In this document: piece after piece, positions 10,685 through 20,597 of the stretch
Numbering within the stretch: position 1 is the first letter of the stretch
Layout: every line of letters starts with the position of its first letter
From: Anticarsia gemmatalis
Lineage: Eukaryota; Arthropoda; Insecta; Lepidoptera; Erebidae
DNA length: 64,000 nt
Direction: 5' to 3'
Assembly (NCBI RefSeq): GCF_050436995.1
Contig: NC_134775.1
Span: 8,285,124-8,349,123, forward strand
Position numbers and translations under genes: made by a program
Notes under the pieces: generated by a model
The model's database searches: none
The model's input: the letters and a program-made list of their open reading frames with translations, nothing else
What the model was told of the DNA's origin: nothing

Positions 10685-12025
10685 CGCTGATGGAAACTCC
10701 GCCCACCACTAGCTGCGCTCCGACCGGCGGCGCCTGCCGAGGCCCATGAAAACAAATGGCCTCGGATTTGTCTAGGGCAACCACGAGTCCCAGGCGCCGA
10801 ATACGGCTGACGACTTCGGCGACGCCGGTCGTGGCCAAGAGAGCCGCCTCTGGGTATGTATTGCCGCGGGCCGTGACGAGGGTATCGTTGGCGTAACAAG
10901 TCACGTCGACCCCCGCCACGAGTGGTTCCCGCAGCACCCAATCGTAGCCGATGTTCCACAGCGTCGGACCAAGTACCGACCCCTGTGGAACACCGCACTT
11001 GACGATCCTCTGGCGCCACCCGTCCCGCGTGGGATACGCTACGGACCTGTCGGAGAGATAAGATGTTAACACTCTCCGCAGGTACTCCGGCACGCGGTGG
11101 TGGCTGAGCGCAGCGAGGATGCAGCTCGAGGCAAGCGAGTTAAAGGCGTTGGCGATGTCAAGAGACACCGCCACGACCACCCCTCGCCCTTTCACTGCGT
11201 CCCCAATCAGGGATCTCACCCGCGAGATCGCGTCAATGGTGGACCGGCCCCGGCGAAACCCAAACTGCGAGTCACAGAGGTCCGGTCCCGGTCCCATTAA
11301 GTGCTCGGTGAGACGAGCTGCCAAAAGGCGCTCAAAGAGCTTGCCCGCCTCATCGAGCAAGACGATGGGACGAAATGCCGACGCAGATTCTGGCGGGCGT
11401 CTCTTCTTGATCAGGGTCAATTTTCCCGTCTTCCACCTACGGGGAAAATGACCCTGTGCCAGGCACGAGGAGAACAGCCATGTCACCCTGGATTCGAGCG
11501 CGTTGGGCAGAGCCAATGCCCATGCCCGTCCGGGAATTCCGTCGGGCCCCGGAGCGGTGTTACGGCCCTTCAGCCTGTCCACCGCCCGGTGCAACTCGTC
11601 CAAGGTGACTTCGGGCGCGACTGCTTCCTCAAACTCCTCACTGCTGCTACTGCTCCCCGAATCCACCGCCGCCGCAACCGCAAACGGGGGAGGATGTTCC
11701 CCCCGGTCTGGAAACAGGCCTGCTACTACCTGTTCCAGAAACTCGGGTTGGAGACTCTCCGTCACTGGGGGCTCCCAGGGGCGCAGTTTGGCACGCACCA
11801 TCCTGTAGGGCCGCCCCCAGGGGTCCCGGTCTAACGTGTCCAGGAACTCTTCCCAGGCCTTGTGTTTCGCCTCCACAATAGCCGCCGAAAGGGCTCTACG
11901 ACAGTCCCTATAGGCGGCATATAACTCGGCCTCGCGGGCTTCGTTGCGGCGACGACGCCGGCTTCGGGCGTATCGACGTCTGGCGATCACGCAGTTCTGT
12001 CGAATCTACGCGATCTCCGGTGACC
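10660..12025 (-). pseudogene. R1-clade ORF2 reverse transcriptase
   Basis: Core of the RT that primes cDNA synthesis on nicked chromosomal DNA. Motifs in order: NTAPGPDGIPGRAW, SAFRPIVLLDEAGKLFERLL, DSQFGFRRGRSTIDAI, SLDIANAFNSL (motif A), CGVPQGSVLGPTLWNIGYD (motif B), and CYANDTLVTA (motif C). Motif C is YAND instead of YADD (codons at 10895-10884), so one catalytic aspartate is replaced. In-frame stops lie just upstream (TAG near 12027 and 12006). The frame is lost at about 10680. Confidence 0.85.
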
Positions 12026-12026
12026 A

Positions 12027-12902
12027 CTAATACACCTGACGTCTGGGGAGGCAGGGGCGGGCCCGCGGCATGGACGCGTCGCATACGCGTGACATCGCGT
12101 CCACGAGCCACTCAGCCTCTACCTCCACGTCCACCGGACCCTCAGGCGCTGGACTCCAGGACTGCACCAAGACCGCCTCGACCAGCAGCTCTCGGTCGAG
12201 ACGTCCCAGCACCCACCGCGGGCCGGCCCCACCCGGGGCCCGACCCGGACTGTTCGGAGCGGCCGGAGAAGGCTGAATCCGATACCGGATATACCGGTGG
12301 TCGGATGCCGTCTCAACCTCCTCTAGCACGCTCCAGTCCTGGACACGGCGTGCCAGGGTGGCGCTAGTGAACGTGAGGTCCACTATCGAGCTGCCCTGTT
12401 GACGCACGCACGTGTTTACCGAGCCCCGGTTGGTCAGAACCAACCCAAGCGATACAGCCCATTCTTCCAACGCCTGACCCCTGGCATTAGTTGCCGGAGA
12501 TCCCCACGCCACAGACTTGGCGTTGAAATCCCCAGCCACGAGAACGGGGGAGGGGTGTGCCCATCTGACGAGCCTCGACACCTCTTGAAGGAATCGCTCA
12601 AAGTCAGACGGGACACAGTTCGGAGAGCAGTATCACGCGACCACTGTCACGGATCCCATTGACGCCGCCACGCATCCGCGACCCCTCGCTACTTTTTCGA
12701 ACGGTGGCGAGCCGTGCGACGCCAACCTTACCAGGGCCGCCGTGCCCGTTAGGTCCCCGACCCAATTATCACGGGCGGGAACCATGTAGGGCTCGGAGAC
12801 CACTGCCACGTGTATCAACCACTGCGCCATACTCTGGAGAAGTAAGTCCTGAGCTGCAGCGCAGTGGTTAAGGTTCGCCTGGAGGAGGCGGATCTCGGCC
12901 AT
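12027..12902 (-). pseudogene. R1-clade ORF2 endonuclease domain
   Basis: APE-like endonuclease that nicks target DNA. It starts MAEIRLLQANLNHCAAAQDL, the usual start of R1-group ORF2. It continues through VVSEPYMVP (catalytic E), LVAGDFNAKSVAWGSP (GDFN), and ETASDHRYIRY (SDH). A TGA at about 12633-12635, in the VVA/YCSPN segment, interrupts the same frame, probably a former tryptophan codon. A TAG ends it at 12027. The start lies 3 nt from the end of ORF1, as in related elements. Confidence 0.85.
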
Positions 12903-12905
12903 TAT

Positions 12906-14747
12906 TTAATTGCCAAGTTCCATTGCCTCCCCGGCCTGTGACGGCTGGCCATTCATATTGTTCTGGGGAGCCTTACCCCCCGTCTTTTGAGAGGCCTTTC
13001 CTGCCTTACTCTTGGGCTTGGGGGCCCTACAGGATCGACCCCCAAGACGGTGCTCCGCCGGCAACTTCGCCTGCACGCACAGTATGCAGCGCGGTGCGGC
13101 GGAGCACTGCCCCGCCTTATGCCCGGCCTGACCGCAGCGGTAGCAGATGTCGCTGCGGTCACACTCAGAATCACAAACGGCCTGGGCGTGACCGGCGGCC
13201 AGGCACCGGAAGCAGCGCATTTGGCGGGGTTCAGCGACACTAATACGAGCCGAGACCCACCCCACCAGTAGCCTTCCGGCATCTGCAACCTTTTTTGCAG
13301 CCCCAATTGGACATTTTGCCCAGGCCGTACCCTCTCCGCGTGGTCCGCTGCGGACCGCGCCAACCTTCACTGCTTCCACTGGGCAGCCTCCGGTTCGCGA
13401 AATCGCCTGAGCCACTTCCTCTGGAGTTACAGAGTCGTCCAGACCGCAAATTCGTATATCCACACACTTACAGGGTCTGGACACTATCGCGTCACTCCCC
13501 AGGACCTCTTTCAATTTCCCCGCAAGGGAGTCCGCCTTTCTTTCCGCATCTGGCCCGGGGATCTCCATTTTCCGCGCGCCAGTCGCGGCGACGCAGATCT
13601 TGGCGATCCCGCTGATGCCGTGATCCGCCAGGACGATGTTCTGTTTCGCCCTGGCGATCACTTCAGCGTAGGTGATGCCTCTCGCGACGGCATCCTGCGA
13701 CACCGTCAAAATTATTGCTGCCGCCGACGGGGGACGCAGTGCGACCGCCGCTTTCTCCTGTTTCTTTGCAGGACTCTTGGTTACTGCGGCTATAGGCGTC
13801 TGCGCCGGTGCAGCAGCTTTTGCCCCTTTCTTTGAGTGCTTACGCGCCACAACGTTCCATCCCTCTGAAAGGGGTGGCGGAAGCGGTGGGCCCGCCGGAA
13901 GGCCCGAAGAAGGTTGGCTTGGGCCGGGAGCAGGGGCAGGAGTCGGTACAACTCCCCCCTCTGACTTCTTCCCCTTTCTCTTGCCTTTGCTCTTGCCCTT
14001 GGAGGCCTTGCCATCTCTCTCAGTGGTAGATGAGGGGGCCGAAGAAGGAGCCGGGGCCGGAGAGACAATTGCCCACGCGACATTAGTCTGCGGGGCGGGC
14101 TTTGGTTGCGCCATCCCTTTGTCCGCTGCTAGAGGCGGGCGGAGACGAGGCTCCGGCGGAAGCCGGGCCTCTATTGCCCCGAAGCGAGCGTCTAAGAATA
14201 GCCGAAAATCGGCAAACCTCCGATCGAAATCGCCCTCCGACGTCACCTCAGTCGGCCTAGAACTAGCCGACAAGGACTCCACCACCTCCTTCAGGGCCGC
14301 CACCTTCTTGGTGAGAAGGTCGACCCTGAGAGTAAGGCGATGGTTCTCTGCTTTTAAAGCGACATTCTCGACCGAGGCGGTTCGCCGACTCAACTCGGAT
14401 GCCACCCGCCGGACTTCCTTCTCCGCCTCCTTAATGGACTTAGCAAATGAGCCCTTAAGGTTGGAGCGGTCCGCAACATGGCGGACGGCATCCATGTGCC
14501 GCAACATTAGTTGGGCGATGTCTGTCGCGGTCAGCTTTTCCAGCTCCCGGTCAGACGGCCCTGGCTCCAATTGGAGGCGATTTCCCTCATCGGCACTCAG
14601 GGCTATGTCCAGGTCGGTCATCGACCCGGTTACGGCACAGCTGAGGCCACTCTCTTCGCTAGCGGGAGACGATCGCGCTTTCCCTCTCTTCTTTTTCTCA
14701 CCCTTGCGTGGGCTCACTTTGGCCAGAGGCTCAGCCTCTTGGCGCAT
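12906..14747 (-). pseudogene. R1-clade ORF1 (gag-like) with CCHC knuckles
   Basis: A 613-aa open frame encoding the nucleic-acid-binding gag-like protein that packages element RNA. Features: Lys/Glu-rich N-terminus, a predicted coiled coil around residues 115-175, a long Pro/Ala/Lys-rich linker (about 210-330), a conserved gag core (about 350-505), then zinc knuckles starting near residue 510 (CFRCLAAGHAQAVC, CYRCGQAGHKAGQC, CILC...). The frame is open upstream of this ATG to an in-frame TAG after which the preceding coding-like sequence continues, so the original start was further 5'. Long + strand frames over this region are GC-rich shadows. Confidence 0.85.
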
Positions 14748-14797
14748 GGCTGATACTGGCCGCTTTCGGCCTTTGCCTGATTCACTGGCTACCTAGC

Positions 14798-15250
14798 GCC
14801 CCCTCCTGAACATTGAGGCTCCGCCCGAAGAGGCAGCCTCGTCCCTTTCCGACTCGCTGTCACTAATCGAGGGACGCCTGAAGAACGTAGGCTCCTCAGC
14901 CTCGGATAGCTCAGTGAGCTGGTCCGTCTGCCCCGAACTAGAGGCCCCCAACACTACAGGCGTCCGGGACCTGGAACGTCTTCCACTAAGCGTCCGGGAC
15001 CTAGAATCCCTTTCGCTAAGCGTCCTCCTTCCACCCTCTGGGTATTTTCAGGCGTCTTAGGACGCCTGAATATTCCCTCGTCCACAACAAGGACTACGTC
15101 CCCAACTTCTCCACAAACTTTTTTATTTATATTGTCAATATTCATACTGATCCCACGAGTATGGGGGAAATATACCGTCCACCCAGGCAGAGCCCCCTGT
15201 ACCTGGGTAACCCTATCTACACCGTGAGGTCGGACAGGTTTCACGGGCAT
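14798..15250 (-). pseudogene. Former N-terminal extension of R1-clade ORF1
   Basis: Upstream of the ORF1 stop codon the same frame reads an acidic/serine-rich stretch (SDSESERDEAASSGGAS), and further upstream an adjacent frame runs 98 aa from an ATG at 15250. The two meet in a stretch of 30-nt tandem repeats (unit CGTCCGGGACCT..., near 14961, 14991 and 15021). I infer that the intact ORF1 began near 15250 and is broken here by a frameshift and a TAG. Confidence 0.5.
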
Positions 15251-15430
15251 TCTAACCTAAAGTTTTTTATTGAGGTTTTCTTCCTCGCGACCACCATCTC
15301 AAAAGAGACGGCAGCCGAACCCGACTTACGTCAGGCCTTACGGGTCGAGTCCCTCCTAGCTTCACCGTGGCTGGCTTGCCACGGCTACTGAGCCCCCTCA
15401 CCACGACAAGGTGGAAACTCCCCGAGGGGG
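15251..15430 (-). other. 5' UTR of the R1-clade LINE
   Basis: GC-rich leader from the element's first base (15430) to the inferred ORF1 start. It holds short inverted repeats around GCCGTGGC/GCCACGG. The internal promoter expected for this group is not recognisable by eye. Confidence 0.6.
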
Positions 15431-15632
15431 TCCAAATAATAACCTGGAACATATCGAAAATATTGATTGGTCTAGCGTTGTTCTACTATTAAAATTAAAC
15501 CAAAAGGAGTCTAGACGCAGTAATACTGATAAATATAAAATTAACATTCTTTCCGACATAACAGTAAAAGAAGCTGATAATGTTGACATGGATCCCTACA
15601 TAAATCCAAAACCGTCAACTTCTAAAATGTAA
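15431..15632 (+). pseudogene. Transposase-like gene, 3' terminal part
   Basis: Begins with the second copy of the 15-bp target duplication and continues the frame broken at 9364 (residues PNNNL, then EHIENIDWSSVVLLLKL). It ends with KPSTSKM and a TAA at 15630-15632. Before the LINE arrived, this was one continuous frame with 8622-9364. The ATG at 15411 is inside LINE sequence and is not the real start. Confidence 0.75.
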
Positions 15633-16429
15633 TTTACTTTAATAAATATTATAGCTGCGCCTCACAGCTTAGCCCGTATTTATTCGGAATAAAAGGAGTT
15701 TTTCTAATCAAGCTACCTACGTAAAAGATTTAATCAAAATCGGTCTAGGCGTTTGAGTCTATTATAATGCTGATTTTATCTTTTTGAGACTTATGGTCGG
15801 ATAGAATATGGTTTTCTATATACCTATTAAAAAAAATATAATCGGAGATAACTTTGACTGATATAGTTTAATTTAATGCGACCTTGCCAATGATTTGATA
15901 CCAAATATTATTATTTTCTAAGAACCTACGTAAATATTGTTAAGTACCTAATTATATTTCATATAATACTGTTGACAAAGATGTTGTTTGTTTACTGTGT
16001 AGTGATGTGAGTTTAATACTATAAAAAACGAGCAATGTTAATGACATTGCTTGTTTTGTATTATTGAATGATGATAAAAAAATACTATTAGTAGTCACTA
16101 ATATAATTCATTAAAATTATAATTTTGTACCAAATCATGTAACAATTGGACTTTTTTTGGGTTCTTTACCAATCTGTGATTTTATTGTTAAAATATAATT
16201 ATGTTGATTTCTATCTATTGTTTTATTTCATCAATTCAAAGCAAATTGAAATGGACACTGTCATTATTCACATCAGTTAGTAATTTATCCTCATCAAATC
16301 GTCATTATTATAACCATGTGGTAATTATTCTCAACAGGCATTTAAAAAAAAAGTTAAATATCTTAGAAGATCTTGGTATTACAATGGTGCTCTCAGTTAT
16401 ATGTCATTAGTAACGATCAAGTAATCGTT
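15633..16429. other. A/T-rich non-coding stretch
   Basis: No gene. Likely the 3' region of the transposase-like element plus fragments of other repeats (an AAAATCGGTCTAGGCGTTTG word near 15740 looks repeat-derived). No terminal inverted repeat matching 5' sequence was found. Confidence 0.4.
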
Positions 16430-16643
16430 TAAGCATCAATAGCCTCTTGTGCCACTAGGTTTATAAGATTTTTCTCATACAAAAATATATTCCCGTCGGA
16501 GAAAGACCCTAGTACGATTGATTGAACCATTTTTGATCGATCCGCGTGCTCAGTGGTGATGCCGCTCGCATTGCTATGCCGCCCCCCAAATACGAGCGCC
16601 CTAGGCAGTTGCCTTGTTTGCCTATAAGGGCGGGCCGGCCCTG
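16430..16643 (-). mobile_element. Isolated hAT-like transposon terminus
   Basis: Read on the minus strand from 16643 the sequence begins CAGGGCCGGCCCGCCC and continues with GGCAACTGCCTAGGGCGC, a typical hAT terminal layout (CAGGGxCGGxxC start). No partner terminus or 8-bp duplication could be assigned, so this is a solo end or a heavily deleted copy adjoining the LINE fragment. Confidence 0.5.
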
Positions 16644-16659
16644 AGTGGGTCATATATGC

Positions 16660-17277
16660 GAGCTTGGTCACCTTTCATTTATAACGTGTGAAACTATATT
16701 CAAATCAATTAAACCAAAACCTAGGGTAGCCATATATCGCCCCATCAAAAATATTCTCGAAGAATACTTTGTTGTGGACAGAGAATCTTTCCCATGGTCA
16801 GCTATAAGTAACATGAATGATGTGAATACAATGGTTCAAACATTTAATTCTTATGTGATCCAACTGTTCGATCTTCACGCTCCACTCAAAAAAACTACGT
16901 TTAAAAACCGACCGACTCCGTGGATCACAGATAATGTACAACTGACGTTTAGGCTACGAGATCAAGCTAGATACAAATATAAAAGAACTAAACTTGAACA
17001 ACATAAAAATTACTATACTACCTAAAGCATCAGGCTGCATTTGCGCTGGATAATGAGAAACGGGCGTATTTTAAGTCTAACAAAAACAACAACATCCAAG
17101 ATCCTAAATTGCTATGGAAAAAGCTAAAATCTGAAGTACTGCCGGTGCATAATGATAGTCGACTACCTTACCACTTTCATAATCCTGATGTGATTGATGA
17201 CGCGTTCTTAGATGTGCCGGGAAGGGTGGATATTGACATTTCCCAACTAACTTATTTTGAGTTCCACAGACACAATT
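16660..17277 (+). pseudogene. LINE ORF2 fragment (linker before RT), left part
   Basis: Jockey/CR1-type linker region. It reads FVVDRESFPWSAI, DLHAPLKKTTFKNRPTPWIT, then in a second frame DNEKRAYFKSNKNNN and PKLLWKKLKSE, ending EFHRHN at the insertion point of the GCATAA-array element. One frameshift lies at about 17022. The same LINE continues at 18115. The endonuclease is missing. Confidence 0.7.
17270..17277. repeat. 8-bp target duplication, left copy
   Basis: ACACAATT, repeated exactly at 18115-18122. Collapsing one copy restores a continuous LINE reading frame. Confidence 0.8.
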
Positions 17278-18114
17278 GGGATCCCTTCTATTTGCATAAT
17301 GTTCTTTGTCCTAATATACTTCGGCATAACGATTTTGGCACAATTTGTTTTGGCATAATAATACATCGGCATAATTTTTTTAGGCATACATTTTATGTTG
17401 GCATAATCATCTTAAAGACTAATTTGTTTTGTCATAAATTTGATTCGCATAACGTTAATAGGCTTAATGACTATTAGCATACCGTTAGTAAGCCTAATGT
17501 TAATTAGCATAACGTTAGTAGGCCTAATGATTATTAGCATAACGTTAGATGCTGTTCAACAAAAGTTAGTGACTCCACGTAGTCTTGTTTGTCCTACCCC
17601 TAGAGTGTTATTTAAAATCGGGTAGGCGCGTAGGGTCGAGGCGGCCCGCGGGTTGAGGAGCAGCCGACTGTGAGCGAGCTGCGGTGGTGAGCGAAAGCCG
17701 TCTGCGACAATTAGCACGCGTGGAGCCGCCGAAGGCCCGCAGCGCCGGAGCCGTGACAGAAACCCTGCCTGCTGCATGCTTGCATGCTTGCTTGCATGCT
17801 GTCTTGCATGTTTGCAAATAAATTTATGCTTTAGGATATTATGCTTGGAAAAGTTATGCTTAAGAACTTTATGCTTAATATATTCATGCTTTAGAATATT
17901 ATGCTTAGAAAAGTTATGCTTAATATATTTATGCTTTAGGATATTATGCTTAATCATTGTTATGGTAAGGTAAATTATGCTAAAAAAAATTATGTGTAAA
18001 TTATATATATAAGCTGTTATGCGTAATCATATTATGCGAAAATATAATTATGCCAAACGAAATTATGCTAAGTTACATTAGGTCTTAAAATTTTATGCAA
18101 ATGGATAGGGAACC
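17278..18114. mobile_element. Non-autonomous DNA transposon with GCATAA/TTATGC subterminal arrays
   Basis: 837 bp between exact 8-bp duplications. The imperfect terminal repeats include an exact ATTTGCATAA/TTATGCAAAT pair. The left third (to about 17555) carries at least eight GCATAA words about 15-40 bp apart. The right third (from about 17820) carries more than a dozen TTATGC words, the same motif inverted. The centre (17625-17790) is GC-rich. The 8-bp duplication points to the hAT superfamily. Arrays of short subterminal motifs are typical transposase-binding sites, so this is probably mobilised in trans. The minus-strand KHN-rich reading frame is a by-product of the repeats. Confidence 0.75.
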
Positions 18115-18612
18115 ACACAATTCAGCACAATTTAATTTGAAACCTATAAATCAGGATATAATTATCAAAATATTACAAAATATAAAAACTAACGCACAAG
18201 GGATTGATGGTATCAGTATAGACATGATAATGCTTACACTACCTTCCACTTTACAGGCAATAACTGATATTATTAACTAGTCAATTTTAACAAGGACTTT
18301 CCCAGCACATGGCGTTGTGCGGTGATTAGACCTATCCCTAAAAATAATGATCCTCAGGACTTAAGCGATCTGAGGCATATCAACATTCTTCCCTGTCTAT
18401 CAAAAGTACTAGAGCGGGTAGTGTATTTGCAAATTATGGATTTTTTAGAGTAAAACGATATTCTTCCTGATCACCAATCAGGTTTTAGGGTGGGTCGAAG
18501 TACTGCAACAGCCTTATCTGATGTAGTGGGGCACATACTCAAAGCAAGGGACGAAAGAGAGGGGTCCATATTGGCTTTGCTAGATTATACCCGTGCTTTC
18601 GATGGTATTTAG
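18115..18612 (+). pseudogene. LINE ORF2 fragment (RT fingers/palm), right part
   Basis: Continues the LINE split by the preceding element: PINQDIIIKILQNIKTNAQG, then GIDGISIDMIML. After a TAG at about 18279 the same frame gives PSTWRCAVIRPIPKN, RHINILPCLSKVLERVVY and HQSGFRVGRSTATAL. It ends at LDYTRAFDGI (motif A) and a TAG. At least two further in-frame stops are present. The remainder of the RT is lost at about 18612. Confidence 0.75.
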
Positions 18613-20017
18613 ACACGCGGTAGCGTGTCAAGCCAAGTTCAAGCAAAGCAAGAACTGGCTGACAAGCGCTAAGTGTAATATTACACGAACCATTTGGGGC
18701 CACTGTTGACCCCTCCATAACTCAAAACCTATTTAATGTAAACACATGAAACTACGTGTGTTCAATTATGTCCATAAGGACACGTAGAAGCCCAAATTTC
18801 ATTAAGCTAGCTCAAAGGTTATAAAGATATATTATGAAGGTAAAAATCGTAAAATTCCCACTAAACCTAACCTACTTCCAGATAACCTAGAAAAAAAAAA
18901 GTAAAAAAATAAGGGGGGGCCCCTCTTACAAAAAAAAGTTTATTTTTATTGTAGCGTTGAAACCGTTTCCAGCAGATATTTGAAACTATCCAAATATATG
19001 TATTATTGCATTTTCTACATTATAGAAATATAAAAATAAAGTTAAGTCAAAAAATAAGTGGTGTCCTCATACTACATACTAATTGTAATACGCGCTGAAC
19101 AATCAGCGTCCAGCGGCAGCAGCCAATCAGCGTCTCGCTACTGGAAATAGTACAAAATCATAAGCAGTAGCGATTTGGTTAAAATTTTGCGGGTCGGTGG
19201 GTTTATACCTGATATGTGTATAGCATGATAGAGATTTTATAGTTTACGGCTCACTGAGGCGCCTAAGGTTCGTTTCTCTGATTTTTTTTGAAAATAAGAA
19301 ATAATAATATTTTAAGATACGTGTTGTTAGTTCAAATTCTTTGTACCTTAAAAGAAGGCCCCATGTATAAATACCTATAACCAATGTCGACGCAATAGCG
19401 ATGTCTCATTGTTACCGATATATTTATATTTGTAATGTATTGACTAAGAATACTGGTTGAACTCGCCCGCGCCTTGCACTTGTACACAGGAGCAAGAGAG
19501 GCGCGCGAGCTCGCTCGGCCCCGCACCCCCCTTGCCCCCCGATGCTCATGCGACGATCTTACGTTGATGTTTCAATTACGACCATAAGGACACGTAGAAG
19601 CCAAAATTTCAAGCACAATTTTTTTGAATAGGTATTGGGGCAACATATGGGATACTATTTATTTATCGCATAATATTTATTAGATTTCTAGAAAATTGCA
19701 AAATAATAGAAATCGTAAACAGGTAACATAATTATGTCCGATAATGTTGACATCCATTACAAGCTTCGCCGTGGCGTATTGGTTACATACGCCGTACATG
19801 ATCCTGTTGGTGTGAAAACAAACCTCATCGGACTCAATCTTTTTTCGATATGACTTTTTGTTATTTTTTTACGTTTCAAAATATTTTTTTAACATTTCTT
19901 TATAGACTATTGCAACGTTTTTACATAATTTGATACCAATTTTATTTCATAGTGCATTATTTTATACGAACCCGAGTTTAATTCACACAGTGACACACAC
20001 CATTTCATCTGTTATCC
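18613..20017. other. Non-coding repeat-derived stretch
   Basis: Starts with a hairpin GACACGC-GGTA-GCGTGTC (18613-18630). A word of about 40 bp containing CCATAAGGACACGTAGAAGC occurs at about 18769-18802 and again in the same orientation at about 19575-19607. This is consistent with two copies of, or internal repeats in, an unidentified element. About 19430-19545 is locally GC-rich. No protein is recognised. Confidence 0.45.
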
Positions 20018-20022
20018 CGTGG
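20018..20022. repeat. 5-bp target duplication of Transib, left copy
   Basis: CGTGG, repeated at 23843-23847 immediately outside the opposite terminal inverted repeat. A 5-bp GC-rich duplication is characteristic of Transib. Confidence 0.75.
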
Positions 20023-20148
20023 CACACTGTGAAATTTTCCTTCAATTGCGGTCACCTATATTTTATCCCTTCATCTTATAGATCCAGCGAAGAACTAAAA
20101 CTTCTGGGAAGGAACCATGATTTTTTATGTTTAGTTTTAAAGTTATTT
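20023..20148 (+). repeat. Transib left terminal inverted repeat
   Basis: Starts CACACTGTGAAATTTTCC, containing CACTGTG, close to the CACWRTG start known for Transib ends and to the RAG heptamer CACAGTG. The inner part (about 20041-20148) matches the right repeat almost base for base. Confidence 0.8.
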
Positions 20149-20597
20149 ACAGTTATGCTGACGTCAGCAAAAACCTGTTTTTATTTGTACATTTCAAAAT
20201 AATAATATGATTTACATAAATCATTGTTTTATTACAGTAACAATACAATATTTAACTACATACAAAGATATGGCATTGCATCTACTACGTACAATAGTCG
20301 AATGAAATCGTTTTTTTTCGATTATCATTCAATTGCGGTTTTCTCCGTATTCCTATCGATTCCGCATCTGATTTTAATTTCGAGCATGCATAATATAGTT
20401 ATTAACAACACAAAACAAAAGCAAATAAGTTAACAGTGGGACTTCGGAAATATTATATTTCTAAAGTTTCTATAGAATTTCTATGGAAATAGGGTTGTCA
20501 AGTTGCATATTCCTATTTTTTTATTTTATTCAATTGGGAAGATGTTTTACTAAATAAAATTGATAATGTTCAAGCCGGCGAGCCGTTCCATTTTTTT

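Larger units (their letters stand above)
9365..15430 (-). mobile_element. Full-length R1-clade LINE, 6.07 kb, degraded
   Basis: Bounded by exact 15-bp duplications. On the minus strand it starts with a C-rich 5' UTR (CCCCCTCGGGGAG), then ORF1 (gag-like, three zinc knuckles), ORF2 (endonuclease, RT, C-terminal CCHC), a 3' UTR of about 360 bp and a tail of A residues (T run at 9365-9373). The 5' end reaches the target duplication, so insertion was complete. Several frameshifts and stops and a changed RT active-site residue show it is now inactive. GC content is far higher than in the surrounding A/T-rich DNA. Confidence 0.9.

Noticed and set aside
13672..14796. A 374-aa + strand reading frame
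   Set aside because: It lies opposite R1-clade ORF1, which has recognisable zinc knuckles. The + frame has no domain and is a GC-driven shadow.
15411..15430. ATG at 15411 as start of an independent small gene
   Set aside because: This segment is the R1-clade 5' UTR. The real coding sequence enters at the target duplication from the split upstream gene.
17556..17957. Minus-strand 133-aa frame rich in Lys-His-Asn repeats
   Set aside because: The repeats are the translated TTATGC array and the frame crosses the GC-rich centre of a non-autonomous element. Not a protein gene.
17290..18080. CRISPR-like array
   Set aside because: The repeats are only six bases with variable spacing and inverted halves, within a eukaryotic transposon; no spacer structure.
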